A stretch of 64,000 nt of DNA, taken from the NCBI GenBank assembly GCA_032622095.1, contig CP136067.1, forward strand, positions 177,602,556 through 177,666,555, read 5' to 3'. Position 1 is the first letter of the stretch, and each line of letters opens with the position of its first letter. A program made the position numbers and the translations under genes. The notes beneath the pieces were generated by a model. The model worked only from the letters and a program-made list of their open reading frames with translations. It searched no databases and was not told the origin of the DNA. This document shows, piece by piece, positions 9,744 to 24,366 of this stretch. The stretch comes from Siphonodentalium dalli. Lineage: Eukaryota; Mollusca; Scaphopoda; Gadilida; Siphonodentaliidae.

Positions 9744-11977
9744 TTAAGATGTATTCGTCCATAGCCACCCTAGAGGCATTTCACTGTCAAAAAATAACCC
9801 CGCCAGCCCATTATACGCGGCCACAAATTGGGCGTAAGTAGAGCCTGGAACCAAACGGACCCTAAAATGTTGCGAAATTTCAGGTTGTGAGAGATCTATG
9901 TCATTAATGGCCCCTTTTGAGATGTATTCGTCCATAGCCACCCTAGAGGCATTTCACTGTCAAAAAATTACCCAGCCAGCCCATTATACGCGGCCGCAAA
10001 TTGGGCGTAAGTAGAGCCTGGAACCAAACGGACCATAAAATGTTGCTAAATTCCAGGTTGTGATAGATCAATTTCATTGATGGCCCCTTTTAAGATGTAT
10101 TCGTCCATAGCCACCCTAGAGGCATTTCACTGTCAAAAAATTACCCGGCCAGCCAATTATACGCGGCCACAAATTGGGCGTAAGTAGAGCCTGGAACCAA
10201 ACGGACCCAAAAATGTTGCGAAATTCCACATTGTGAGAGAACTATGTCATTGGGGGTCCCTTTTAAGATGTATTCGTCCATAGCCACCCTAGAGGCATTT
10301 CACTGTCAAAAAATTACCCGGCCAGCCCATTATACGCGGCCACAAATTGGGCGTAAGTAGAGCCTGGAACCAAACGGACCCTAAAATGTTGCTAAATTCC
10401 AGGTTGTGATAGATCTATTTCATTGATGGCCCCTTTTAAGATGTATTCGTCCATAGCCACCCTAGAGGCATTTCACTGTCAAAAAATTACCCGGCCAGCC
10501 CATTATACGCGGCCACAAATTGGGCGTAAGTAGAGCCTGGGACCAAACGGACCATAAAATGTTGCGAAATTTCAGGTTGTGAGAGATCTATGTCATTAAT
10601 GGACCCTTTTGAGATGTATTCGTCTATAGCCACCCTAGAGGCATTTCACTGTCAAAAAATTACCCGGCCAGCCCATTATACGCGGCCACAAATTGGGCGT
10701 AAGTAGAGCCTGGAACCAAACGGACCATAAAATGTTGCTAAATTCCAGGTTGTGATAGATCTATTTCATTGATGGCCCCTTTTAAGATGTATTCGTCCAT
10801 AGCCACCCTAGAGGCATTTCACTGTCAAAAAATTACCCGGCCAGCCCATTATACGCGGCCACAAATTGGGCGTAAGTAGAGCCTGGAACCAAACGGACCC
10901 TAAAATGTTGCGAAATTCCACATTGTGAGAGAACTATGCCATTGGGGTCCCTTTTTAGATGTATTCGTCCATAGCCACCCTAGAGGCATTTCACTGTCAA
11001 AAAATTACCCGGCCAGCCCATTATACGCGGCCACAAATTGGGCGTAAGTAGAGCCTGGAACCAAACGGACCATAAAATGTTGCTAAATTCCAGGTTGTGA
11101 TAGATCTATTTCATTGATGGCCCCTTTTAAGATGTATTCGTCCATAGCCACCCTAGAGGCATTTCACTGTCAAAAAATTACCCGGCCAGCCCATTATACG
11201 CGGCCACAAATTGGGGGTAAGTAGAGCCTGGGACCAAACGGACCATAAAATGTTGCGAAATTTCAGGTTGTGAGAGATCTATGTCATAAATGGACCCTTT
11301 TGAGATGTATTCGTCCATAGCCACCCGGGAGGCATTTCACTGTCAAAAAATTACCCGGCCAGCCCATTATACGCGGCCAGTAGAGCCTGGAACCAAACGG
11401 ACCATAAAATGTTGCGAAATTTCAGGTTGTGAGAGATCTATGTCATTAGTGGCCCCTTTTAAGATGTATTCGTCCATAGCCACCCTAGAGGCATTTCACT
11501 GTCAAAAAGTACCCGGCCAGCCCATTATACACGGCCACAAATTGGGCATAAGTAGAGCCTGGAACCAAACGGACCATAAAATGTGTGCGAAATTCCACAT
11601 TGTGAGAGATCTATGGCATTAATGGCCCCTTTTAAGATGTATTCGTCCAGAGCCACCCTAGAGACATTTCACAGTCAAAAACTTACCCGGCCAGCCCATT
11701 ATACGCGGCCACAAATTGGGCGTAAGTAGAGCCTGGGACCAAACGGACCCTAAAATGTTGCGAAATTTCAGGTTGTGAGAGATCTATGTCATTAATGGAC
11801 CCTTTTGTGATGTATTCGTCCATAGCCACCCTAGAGGCATTTCACTGTCAAAAAATTACCCGGCCAGTCCATTATACGCGGCCACAAATTGGGTGTAAGT
11901 AGAGCCTGGAACCAAACGGACCATAAAATGTTGCTAAATTCCAGGTTGTGATAGATCTATTTCATTAGTGGCCTCTT
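9744..11977 (-). repeat. Higher-order block of about 13 monomers, copy 2
   Basis: Counterpart of the block at 7511. The rare CACCCGGGAGG monomer lies 2407 bp from its partner while the block starts are 2233 bp apart. One monomer was therefore added between them after the duplication. Confidence 0.62.
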
Positions 11978-13534
11978 TTAAGATGTATTCGTCCATAGCC
12001 ACCCTAGAGGCATTTCACTGTCAAAAAATAACCCCGCTAGCCCATTATACGCGGCCACAAATTGGGCGTAAGTAGAGCCTGGAACCAAACGGACCCTAAA
12101 ATTTTGCGAAATTCCACATTGTGAGAGATCTATGTCATTAGTGGCCTCTTTTAAGATGTATTCGTCCATAGCCACCCTAGAGGCATTTCACTGTCAAAAA
12201 ATAACCCCGCTAGCCCATTATACGCGGCCACAAATTGGGCGTAAGTAGAGCCTGGAACCAAACGGACCCTAAAATGTTGCGAAATTTCAGGTTGTGATAG
12301 ATCTATGTCATTAATGGCCCCTTTTGAGATGTATTCGTCCATAGCCACCCTAGAGGCATTTCACTGTCAAAAAATTACCCGGCCAGCCCATTATACGCGG
12401 CCACAAATTGGGCGTAAGTAGAGCCTGGAACCAAACGGACCCTAAAATTTTGCTAAATTCCACATTGTGAGAGATCTATGTCATTAGTGGCCTCTTTTAA
12501 GATGTATTCGTCCATAGCCACCCTAGAGGCATTTCACTGTCAAAAAATAACCCCGCCAGCCCATTATACGCGGCCACAAATTGGGCGTAAGTAGAGCCTG
12601 GAACCAAACGGACCCTAAAATGTTGCGAAATTTCAGGTTGTGAGAGATCTATGTCATTAATGGCCCCTTTTGAGATGTATTCGTCCATAGCCACCCTAGA
12701 GGCATTTCACTGTCAAAAAATTACCCAGCCAGCCCATCATACGCGGCCGCAAATTGGGCGTAAGTAGAGCCTGGAACCAAACGGACCATAAAATGTTGCT
12801 AAATTCCAGGTTGTGATAGATCTATTTCATTGATGGCCCCTTTTAAGATGTATTCGTCCATAGCCACCCTAGAGGCATTTCACTGTCAAAAAAATACCCG
12901 GCAGCCCATTATACGCGGCCACAAATTGGGCGTAAGTAGAGCCTGGAACCAAACGGACCATAAAATGTGTGCGAAATTCCACATTGTGAGAGATCTATGT
13001 CATTAATGGCCCCTTTTAAGATGTATTCGTCCATAGCCACCCTAGAGGCATTTCACTGTCAAAAAATTAGCCGGCCAACCCATTATACGCGGCCACAAAT
13101 TGGGCGTAAGTAGATCCTGGAACCAAACGGACCCTAAAATGTTGCGAAATTCCACATTGTGAGAGATCTATGTCATTGGGGGTCCCTTTTAAGATGTATT
13201 CGTCCATAGCCACCCTAGTGGCAAATCTCTGTCAAAAAAATACCCCGCCAGCCCATTATACGCGGCCACAAATTGGGCGTAAGTAGAGCCTGGAAACAAA
13301 CGGACCGTAAACTGTTGCGAAATTTCACATTGTGAGAGATCTATGTCATTAATGGACCATTTTGAGATGTATTCGTCCATAGCCACCCTAGAGGCATTTC
13401 ACTGTCAAAAAATTACCCGGCCAGCCCATTATACGCGGCCACAAATTGGGCGTAAGTAGAGCCTGGAACCAAACGGACCCTAAAATTTTGCTAAATTCCA
13501 CATTGTGAGAGATCTATGTCATTAGTGGCCTCTT

Positions 13535-15945
13535 TTAAGATGTATTCGTCCATAGCCACCCTAGAGGCATTTCACTGTCAAAAAATGACCCCGCCAGCCC
13601 ATTATACGCGGCCACAAATTGGGCGTAAGTAGAGCCTGGAACCAAACGGACCCTAAAATGTTGCGAAATTTCAGGTTGTGAGAGATCTATGTCATTAATG
13701 GACCCTTTTGAGATGTATTCGTCCATAGCCACCCTAGAGGCATTTCACTGTCAAAAAATTACCCGGCCAGCCCATTATACGCGGCCACAAATTGGGCGTA
13801 AGTAGAGCCTGGAACCAAACGGACCCTAAAATGTTGCGAAATTCCACATTGTGAGAGAACTATGTCATTGGGGGTCCCTTTTAAGATGTATTCGTCCATA
13901 GCCACCCTAGAGGCATTTCACTGTCAAAATATTACCCGGCCAGCCCATTATACGCGGCCACAAATTGGGCGTAAGTAGAGCCTGGAACCAAACGGACCCT
14001 AAAATGTTGCTAAATTCCAGGTTGTGATAGATCTATTTCATTGATGGCCCCTTTTAAGATGTATTCGTCCATAGCCACCCTAGAGGCATTTCACTGTCAA
14101 AAAAATACCCGGCCAGCCCATTATACGCGGCCACAAATTGGGCGTAAGTAGAGCCTGGAACCAAACGGACCATAAAATGTTGCTAAATTCCAGGTTGTGA
14201 TAGATCTATTTCATTGATGGCCCCTTTTAAGATGTATTCGTCCATAGCCACCCTAGAGGCATTTCACTGTCAAAAAATTACCCGGCCAGCCCATTATACG
14301 CGGCCACAAATTGGGGGTAAGTAGAGCCTGGGACCAAACGGACCATAAAATGTTGCGAAATTTCAGGTTGTGAGAGATCTATGTCATAAATGGCCCCTTT
14401 TGAGATGTATTCGTCCATAGCCACCCTAGAGGCATTTCACTGTCAAAAAATTACCCGGCCAGCCCATTATACGCCGCCAGTAGAGCCTGGAACCAAACGG
14501 ACCATAAAATGTTGCGAAATTTCAGGTTGTGAGAGATCTATGCCATTAATGGTCCCTTTTAAGATGTATTCGTCCATAGCCACCCTAGAGGCATTTCACT
14601 GTTAAAAAGTACCCGGCCAGCCCATTATACACGGCCACAAATTGGGCATAAGTAGACCTGGAACCAAACGGACCATAAAATGTGTGCGAAATTCCACATT
14701 GTGAGAGATCTATGGCATTAATGGCCCCTATTAAGATGTATTCGTCCATAGCCACCCTAGAGACATTTCACAGTCACAAAATTACCCGGCCAGCCCATTA
14801 TACGCGGCCACAAATTGGGCGTAAGTAGAGCCTGGGACCAAACGGACCCTAAAATGTTGCGAAATTTCGGGTTGTGAGAGATCTATGTCATTAATGGACC
14901 CTTTTGTGATGTATTCGTCCATAGCCACCCTAGAGGCATTTCACTGTCAAAAAATTACCCGGCCAGCCCATTATACGCGGCCACAAATTGGGCGTAAGTA
15001 GAGCCTGGAACCAAACGGACCATAAAATGTTGCTAAATTCCAGGTTGTGATAGATCTATTTCATTGATGGCCCCTTTTAAGATGTATTCGTCCATAGCCA
15101 CCCTAGAGGCATTTCACTGTCAAAAAAAATACCCGGCCAGCCCATTATACGCGGCCACAAATTGGGCGTAAGTAGAGCCTGGAACCAAACGGACCCTAAA
15201 ATTATTGCGAAATTTCAGGTTGTGAGAGATCTATTTCATTAATGGACCCCTTTTGAGATGTATTCGTCCATAGCCACCCTAGAGGCATTTCACTGTCAAA
15301 AAATTACCCTGCCAGCCCATTATACGCGGCCACAAATTGGGCGTAAGTAGAGCCTGGAACCAAACGGACCATAAAATGTGTGCGAAATTCCACATTGTGA
15401 GAGATCTATGTCATTAATGGCCCCTTTTAAGATGTATTCGTCCATAGCCACCCTAGAGGCATTTCACTGTCAAAAAATTAGCCGGCCAACCCATTATACG
15501 CGGCCACAAATTGGGCGTAAGTAGATCCTGGAACCAAACGGACCCTAAAATGTTGCGAAATTCCACATTGTGAGAGATCTATGTCATTGGGGGTCCCTTT
15601 TAAGATGTATTCGTCCATAGCCACCCTAGAGGCAAATCTCTGTCAAAAAATTACCCCGCCAGCCCATTATACGCGGCCACAAATTGGGCGTAAGTAGAGC
15701 CTGGAAACAAACGGACCGTAAACTGTTGCGAAATTTCACATTGTGAGAGATCTATGTCATTAATGGACCATTTTGAGATGTATTCGTCCATAGACACCCT
15801 AGAGGCATTTCACTGTCAAAATATTACCCGGCCAGCCCATTATACGCGGCCACAAATTGGGCGTAAGTAGTGCCTGGAACCAAACGGACCCTAAAATTTT
15901 GCTAAATTCCACATTGTGAGAGATCTATGTCATTAGTGGCCTCTT
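13535..15945 (-). repeat. Higher-order block of 14 monomers (2411 bp), copy 1
   Basis: It aligns to 15946-18356 at a constant offset of 2411 bp. Examples are the GGGGGTCCC monomer at 13867 and 16278 and the ATAAATGGCCCC monomer with GCCGCCAGTAGAG link at 14390 and 16801. The block also contains the AAATCTCTG monomer type (about 15633) that sits next to the element termini. Confidence 0.75.
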
Positions 15946-18356
15946 TTAAGATGTATTCGTCCATAGCCACCCTAGAGGCATTTCACTGTCAAAAAATAAC
16001 CCCGCCAGCCCATTATACGCGGCCACAAATTGGGCGTAAGTAGAGCCTGGAACCAAACGGACCCTAAAATGTTGCGAAATTTCAGGTTGTGAGAGATCTA
16101 TGTCATTAATGGACCCTTTTGAGATGTATTCGTCCATAGCCACCCTAGAGGCATTTCACTGTCAAAAAATTACCCGGCCAGCCCATTATACGCGGCCACA
16201 AATTGGGCGTAAGTAGAGCCTGGAACCAAACGGACCCTAAAATGTTGCGAAATTCCACATTGTGAGAGAACTATGTCATTGGGGGTCCCTTTTAAGATGT
16301 ATTCGTCCATAGCCACCCTAGAGGCATTTCACTGTCAAAATATTACCCGGCCAGCCCATTATACGCGGCCACAAATTGGGCGTAAGTAGAGCCTGGAACC
16401 AAACGGACCCTAAAATGTTGCTAAATTCCAGGTTGTGATAGATCTATTTCATTGATGGCCCCTTTTAAGATGTATTCGTCCATAGCCACCCTAGAGGCAT
16501 TTCACTGTCAAAAAAATACCCGGCCAGCCCATTATACGCGGCCACAAATTGGGCGTAAGTAGAGCCTGGAACCAAACGGACCATAAAATGTTGCTAAATT
16601 CCAGGTTGTGATAGATCTATTTCATTGATGGCCCCTTTTAAGATGTATTCGTCCATAGCCACCCTAGAGGCATTTCACTGTCAAAAAATTACCCGGCCAG
16701 CCCATTATACGCGGCCACAAATTGGGGGTAAGTAGAGCCTGGGACCAAACGGACCATAAAATGTTGCGAAATTTCAGGTTGTGAGAGATCTATGTCATAA
16801 ATGGCCCCTTTTGAGATGTATTCGTCCATAGCCACCCTAGAGGCATTTCACTGTCAAAAAATTACCCGGCCAGCCCATTATACGCCGCCAGTAGAGCCTG
16901 GAACCAAACGGACCATAAAATGTTGCGAAATTTCAGGTTGTGAGAGATCTATGCCATTAATGGCCCCTTTTAAGATGTATTCGTCCATAGCCACCCTAGA
17001 GGCATTTCACTGTCAAAAAGTACCCGGCCAGCCCATTATACACGGCCACAAATTGGGCATAAGTAGAGCCTGGAACCAAACGGACCATAAAATGTGTGCG
17101 AAATTCCACATTGTGAGAGATCTATGGCATTAATGGCCCCTATTAAGATGTATTCGTCCATAGCCACCCTAGAGACATTTCACAGTCAAAAAATTACCCG
17201 GCCAGCCCATTATACGCGGCCACAAATTGGGCGTAAGTAGAGCCTGGGACCAAACGGACCCTAAAATGTTGCGAAATTTCGGGTTGTGAGAGATCTATGT
17301 CATTAATGGACCCTTTTGTGATGTATTCGTCCATAGCCACCCTAGAGGCATTTCACTGTCAAAAAATTACCCGGCCAGCCCATTATACGCGGCCACAAAT
17401 TGGGCGTAAGTAGAGCCTGGAACCAAACGGACCATAAAATGTTGCTAAATTCCAGGTTGTGATAGATCTATTTCATTGATGGCCCCTTTTAAGATGTATT
17501 CGTCCATAGCCACCCTAGAGGCATTTCACTGTCAAAAAAAATACCCGGCCAGCCCATTATACGCGGCCACAAATTGGGCGTAAGTAGAGCCTGGAACCAA
17601 ACGGACCCTAAAATTATTGCGAAATTTCAGGTTGTGAGAGATCTATTTCATTAATGGACCCTTTTGAGATGTATTCGTCCATAGCCACCCTAGAGGCATT
17701 TCACTGTCAAAAAATTACCCTGCCAGCCCATTATACGCGGCCACAAATTGGGCGTAAGTAGAGCCTGGAACCAAACGGACCATAAAATGTGTGCGAAATT
17801 CCACATTGTGAGAGATCTATGTCATTAATGGCCCCTTTTAAGATGTATTCGTCCATAGCCACCCTAGAGGCATTTCACTGTCAAAAAATTAGCCGGCCAA
17901 CCCATTATACGCGGCCACAAATTGGGCGTAAGTAGATCCTGGAACCAAACGGACCCTAAAATGTTGCGAAATTCCACATTGTGACAGATCTATGTCATTG
18001 GGGGTCCCTTTTAAGATGTATTCGTCCATAGCCACCCTAGAGGCAAATCTCTGTCAAAAAATTACCCCGCCAGCCCATTATACGCGGCCACAAATTGGGC
18101 GTAAGTAGAGCCTGGAAACAAACGGACCGTAAACTGTTGCGAAATTTCACATTGTGAGAGATCTATGTCATTAATGGACCATTTTGAGATGTATTCGTCC
18201 ATAGACACCCTAGAGGCATTTCACTGTCAAAAAATTACCCGGCCAGCCCATTATACGCGGCCACAAATTGGGCGTAAGTAGTGCCTGGAACCAAACGGAC
18301 CCTAAAATTTTGCTAAATTCCACATTGTGAGAGATCTATGTCATTAGTGGCCTCTT
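15946..18356 (-). repeat. Higher-order block of 14 monomers (2411 bp), copy 2
   Basis: Near-identical partner of the preceding block. After about 18360 the order jumps back to the GGGGGTAAG monomer, so 18400-19330 repeats about 16680-17610 at an offset of 1719 bp. The region about 19510-20450 resumes the same block order, with 20249 corresponding to 15946. These are stepwise duplications by unequal exchange. Confidence 0.72.
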
Positions 18357-21300
18357 TTAAGATGTATTCGTCCATAGCCACCCTAGAGGCATTTCACTGT
18401 CAAAAAATTACCCGGCCAGCCCATTATACGCGGCCACAAATTGGGGGTAAGTAGAGCCTGGGACCAAACGGACCATAAAATGTTGCGAAATTTCAGGTTG
18501 TGAGAGATCTATGTCATAAATGGCCCCTTTTGAGATGTATTCGTCCATAGCCACCCTAGAGGCATTTCACTGTCAAAAAATTACCCGGCCAGCCCATTAT
18601 ACGCCGCCAGTAGAGCCTGGAACCAAACGGACCATAAAATGTTGCGAAATTTCAGGTTGTGAGAGATCTATGCCATTAATGGCCCCTTTTAAGATGTATT
18701 CGTCCATAGCCACCCTAGAGGCATTTCACTGTCAAAAAGTACCCGGCCAGCCCATTATACACGGCCACAAATTGGGCATAAGTAGAGCCTGGAACCAAAC
18801 GGACCATAAAATGTGTGCGAAATTCCACATTGTGAGAGATCTATGGCATTAATGGCCCCTATTAAGATGTATTCGTCCATAGCCACCCTAGAGACATTTC
18901 ACAGTCAAAAAATTACCCGGCCAGCCCATTATACGCGGCCACAAATTGGGCGTAAGTAGAGCCTGGGACCAAACGGACCCTAAAATGTTGCGAAATTTCG
19001 GGTTGTGAGAGATCTATGTCATTAATGGACCCTTTTGTGATGTATTCGTCCATAGCCACCCTAGAGGCATTTCACTGTTAAAAAATTACCCGGCCAGCCC
19101 ATTATACGCGGCCACAAATTGGGCGTAAGTAGAGCCTGGAACCAAACGGACCATAAAATGTTGCTAAATTCCAGGTTGTGATAGATCTATTTCATTGATG
19201 GCCCCTTTTAAGATGTATTCGTCCATAGCCACCCTAGAGGCATTTCACTGTCAAAAAAAATACCCGGCCAGCCCATTATACGCGGCCACAAATTGGGCGT
19301 AAGTAGAGCCTGGAACCAAACGGACCCTAAAATTATTGCGAAATTCCACATTGTGAGAGATCTATGGCATTAATGGCCCCTATTAAGATGTATTCGTCCA
19401 TAGCCACCCTAGAGACATTTCACAGTCAAAAAATTACCCGGCCAGCCCATTATACGCGGCCACAAATTGGGCGTAAGTAGAGCCTGGGACCAAACGGACC
19501 CTAAAATGTTGCGAAATTCCAGGTTGTGAGAGATCTATTTCATTAATGGACCCTTTTGAGATGTATTCGTCCATAGCCACCCTAGAGGCATTTCACTGTC
19601 AAAAAATTACCCTGCCAGCCCATTATACGCGGCCACAAATTGGGCGTAAGTAGAGCCTGGAACCAAACGGACCATAAAATGTGTGCGAAATTCCACATTG
19701 TGAGAGATCTATGTCATTAATGGCCCCTTTTAAGATGTATTCGTCCATAGCCACCCTAGAGGCATTTCACTGTCAAAAAATTAGCCGGCCAACCCATTAT
19801 ACGCGGCCACAAATTGGGCGTAAGTAGATCCTGGAACCAAACGGACCCTAAAATGTTGCGAAATTCCACATTGTGAGAGATCTATGTCATTGGGGGTCCC
19901 TTTTAAGATGTATTCGTCCATAGCCACCCTAGAGGCAAATCTCTGTCAAAAAATTACCCCGCCAGCCCATTATACGCGGCCACAAATTGGGCGTAAGTAG
20001 AGCCTGGAAACAAACGGACCGTAAACTGTTGCGAAATTTCACATTGTGAGAGATCTATGTCATTAATGGACCATTTTGAGATGTATTCTTCCATAGACAC
20101 CCTAGAGGCATTTCACTGTCAAAAAATTACCCGGCCAGCCCATTATACGCGGCCACAAATTGGGCGTAAGTAGTGCCTGGAACCAAACGGACCCTAAAAT
20201 TTTGCTAAATTCCACATTGTGAGAGATCTATGTCATTAGTGGCCTCTTTTAAGATGTATTCGTCCATAGCCACCCTAGAGGCATTTCACTGTCAAAAAAT
20301 AACCCCGCCAGCCCATTATACGCGGCCACAAATTGGGCGTAAGTAGAGCCTGGAACCAAACGGACCCTAAAATGTTGCAAAATTTCAGGTTGTGAGAGAT
20401 CTATGTCATTAATGGACCCTTTTGAGATGTATTCGTCCATAGCCACCCTAGAGGCATTTCACTGTCAAAAAATTACCCGGCCAGCCCATTATACGCGGCC
20501 ACAAATTGGGCGTAAGTAGAGCCTGGAACCAAACGGACCCTAAAATGTTGCGAAATTCCACATTGTGATAGAACTATGTCATTGGGGGTCCCTTTTAAGA
20601 TGTATTCGTCCATAGCCACCCTAGAGGCATTTCACTGTCAAAATATTACCCGGCCACCCCATTATACGCGGCCACAAATTGGGCGTAAGTAGAGCCTGGA
20701 ACCAAACGGACCCTAAAATGTTGCTAAATTCCAGGTTGTGATAGATCTATTTCATTGATGGCCCCTTTTAAGATGTATTCGTCCATAGCCACCCTAGAGG
20801 CATTTCACTGTCAAAAAATTACCCGGCCAGCCCATTATACGCGGCCACAAATTGGGCGTAAGTAGAGCCTGGAACCAAACGGACCCTAAAATGTTGCGAA
20901 ATTTCAGGTTGTGAGAGATCTATTTCATTAATGGACCCTTTTGAGATGTATTCGTCCATAGCCACCCTAGAGGCATTTCACTGTCAAAAAATTACCCTGC
21001 CAGCCCATTATACGCGGCCACAAATTGGGCGTAAGTAGAGCCTGGAACCAAACGGACCATAAAATGTGTGCGAAATTCCACATTGTGAGAGATCTATGTC
21101 ATTAATGGCCCCTTTTAAGATGTATTCGTCCATAGCCACCCTAGAGGCATTTCACTGTCAAAAAATTACCCGGCCAACCCATTATACGCGGCCACAAATT
21201 GGGCGTAAGTAGATCCTGGAACCAAACGGACCCTAAAATGTTGCGAAATTCCACATTGTGAGAGAACTATGTCACTGGGGGACCCTTTTGAGATGTATTC

Positions 21301-24300
21301 GTCCATAGCCACCCTAGAGGCATTTCACTGTCAAAAAATTACCCTGCCAGCCCATTATACGCGGCCACAAATTGGGCGTAAGTAGAGCCTGGAAACAAAC
21401 GGACCGTAAAATGTTGCGAAATTTCAGGTTGTGAGAGATCTATGTCATTAATGGACCCTTTTGAGATGTATTCGTCCATAGCCACCCTAGAGGCATTTCA
21501 CTGTCAAAAAATTACCCGGCCAGCCCATTATACGCGGCCACAAATTGGGCGTAAGTAGAGCCTGTAACCAAACGGACCCTAAAATGTTGCTAAATTCCAG
21601 GTTGTGATAGATCTATTTCATTGATGGCCCCTTTTAAGATGTATTCGTCCATAGCCACCCTAGAGGCATTTCACTGTCAAAAAAATACCCGGCCAGCCCA
21701 TTATACGCGGCCACAAATTGGGCGTAAGTAGAGCCTGGAACCAAACGGACCCTAAAATGTTGCGAAATTTCAGGTTGTGAGAGATCTATTTCATTAATGG
21801 ACCCTTTTGAGATGTATTCGTCCATAGCCACCCTAGAGGCATTTCACTGTCAAAAAATTACCCTGCCAGCCCATTATACGCGGCCACAAATTGGGCGTAA
21901 GTAGAGCCTGGAACCAAACGGACCATAAAATGTGTGCGAAATTCCACATTGTGAGAGATCTGTCATTAATGGCCCCTTTTAAGATGTATTCGTCCATAGC
22001 CACCCTAGAGGCATTTCACTGTCAAAAAATTACCCGGCCAACCCATTATACGCGGCCACAAATTGGGCGTAAGTAGATCCTGGAACCAAACGGACCCTAA
22101 AATGTTGCGAAATTCCACATTGTGAGAGAACTATGTCATTGGGGGTCCCTTTTAAGATGTATTCGTCCATAGCCACCCTAGAGGCAAATCTCTGTCAAAA
22201 AATTACCCCGCCAGCCCATTATACGCGGCCACAAATTGGGCGTAAGTAGAGCCTGGAACCAAACGGACCCTAAAATTATTGCGAAATTTCAGGTTGTGAG
22301 AGATCTATTTCATTAATGGACCCTTTTGAGATGTATTCGTCCATAACCACCCTAGAGGCATTTCACTGTCAAAAAATTACCCTGCCAGCCCATTATACGC
22401 GGCCACAAATTGGGCGTAAGTAGAGCCTGGAACCAAACGGACCATAAAATGTGTGCGAAATTCCACATTGTGAGAGATCTATGTCATTAATGGCCCCTTT
22501 TAAGATGTATTCGTCCATAGCCACCCTAGAGGCATTTCACTGTCAAAAAATTACCCGGCCAGCCCATTATACGCGGCCACAAATTGGGCGTAAGTAGAGC
22601 CTGGAACCAAACGGACCCTAAAATGTTGCGAAATTCCACATTGTGAGAGAACTATGTCATTGGGGGTCCCTTTTAAGATGTATTCGTCCATAGCCACCCT
22701 AGAGGCATTTCACTGTCAAAATATTACCCGGCCAGCCCATTATACGCGGCCACAAATTGGGCGTAAGTAGAGCCTGGAACCAAACGGACCCTAAAATGTT
22801 GCTAAATTCCAGGTTGTGATAGATCTATTTCATTGATGGCCCCTTTTAAGATGTATTCGTCCATAGCCACCCTAGAGGCATTTCACTGTCAAAAAATTAC
22901 CCGGCCAGCCCATTATACGCGGCCACAAATTGGGCGTAAGTAGAGCCTGGAACCAAACGGACCATAAAATGTTGCTAAATTCCAGGTTGTGATAGATCTA
23001 TTTCATTGATGGCCCCTTTTAAGATGTATTCGTCCATAGCCACCCTAGAGGCAAATCTCTGTCAAAAAATTACCCCGCCAGCCCATTATACGCGGCCACA
23101 AATTGGGCGTAAGTAGAGCCTGGAAACAAACGGACCGTAAACTGTTGCGAAATTTCACATTGTGAGAGATCTATGTCATTAATGGACCATTTTGAGATGT
23201 ATTCGTCCATAGCCACCCTAGAGGCATTTCACTGTCAAAAAATTACCCGGCCAGCCCATTATACGCGGCCACAAATTGGGCGTAAGTAGTGCCTGGAACC
23301 AAACGGACCCTAAAATTTTGCTAAATTCCACATTGTGAGAGATCTATGTCATTAGTGGCCTCTTTTAAGATGTATTCGTCCATAGCCACCCTAGAGGCAT
23401 TTCACTGTCAAAAAATAACCCCGCCAGCCCATTATACGCGGCCACAAATTGGGCGTAAGTAGAGCCTGGAACCAAACGGACCCTAAAATGTTGCGAAATT
23501 TCAGGTTGTGAGAGATCTATGTCATTAATGGACCCTTTTGAGATGTATTCGTCCATAGCCACCCTAGAGGCATTTCACTGTCAAAAAATTACCCGGCCAG
23601 CCCATTATACGCGGCCACAAATTGGGCGTAAGTAGAGCCTGGAACCAAACGGACCCTAAAATGTTGCGAAATTCCACATTGTGATAGAACTATGTCATTG
23701 GGGGTCCCTTTAAAGATGTATTCGTCCATAGCCACCCTAGAGGCATTTCACTGTCAAAATATTACCCGGCCACCCCATTATACGCGGCCACAAATTGGGC
23801 GTAAGTAGAGCCTGGAACCAAACGGACCCTAAAATGTTGCTAAATTCCAGGTTGTGATAGATCTATTTCATTGATGGCCCCTTTTAAGATGTATTCGTCC
23901 ATAGCCACCCTAGAGGCATTTCACTGTCAAAAAATTACCCGGCCAGCCCATTATACGCGGCCACAAATTGGGCGTAAGTAGAGCCTGGAACCAAACGGAC
24001 CATAAAATGTTGCTAAATTCCAGGTTGTGATAGATCTATTTCATTGATGGCCCCTTTTAAGATGTATTCGTCCATAGCCACCCTAGAGGCATTTCACTGT
24101 CAAAAAATTACCCGGCCAGCCCATTATACGCGGCCACAAATTGGGCGTAAGTAGAGCCTGGAACCAAACGGACCCTAAAATGTTGCGAAATTTCAGGTTG
24201 TGAGAGATCTATTTCATTAATGGACCCTTTTGAGATGTATTCATCCATAGCCACCCTAGAGGCATTTCACTGTCAAAATATTACCCGGCCAGCCCATTAT

Positions 24301-24345
24301 ATGCGGCCACAAATTGGGCGTAAGTAGAGCCTGGAACCAAACGGA

Positions 24346-24366
24346 CCCTAAAATGTTATTTTTTTA
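24346..24366. other. Orientation switch of the 173-bp satellite
   Basis: To the left the monomer reads ACCCTAAAATGTT; from about 24357 the sequence continues ATTTTTTTACAGTGAAATGCC, which is the opposite strand of the monomer at a different phase. There is no spacer and no symmetrical centre. The two arms join at unlike positions of the monomer with at most two or three bases in common. Confidence 0.9.

Larger units (their letters stand above)
6620..24356 (-). repeat. 173-bp satellite, left arm (about 100 monomers)
   Basis: The AGATGTATTCGTCCATAGCC marker occurs at 6648, 6821, 6994 and 7168, a 173-174-bp period that continues to the orientation switch. Most monomers carry AGATCT, a GGCCAGCCCATTATACGCGG box and a run of A after ACTGTC. 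Several monomer classes are told apart by the segment after the AGATCT site (for example TTGATGGCCCC, TTAATGGACCC, TTAGTGGCCTC, TTGGGGGTCCC). Strand is given as minus because the opposite arm reads the same sequence on the plus strand. Open frames of 65 and 110 codons recur, but they wrap across monomers and change with single variants, so no gene is called. Confidence 0.92.

Noticed and set aside
24346-24366. Assembly misjoin as the cause of the orientation switch
   Set aside because: It cannot be excluded without reads. However, inverted termini, mirrored outer monomers and the target duplication on both sides require two inverted arms in any case, so a switch must exist somewhere in the element.
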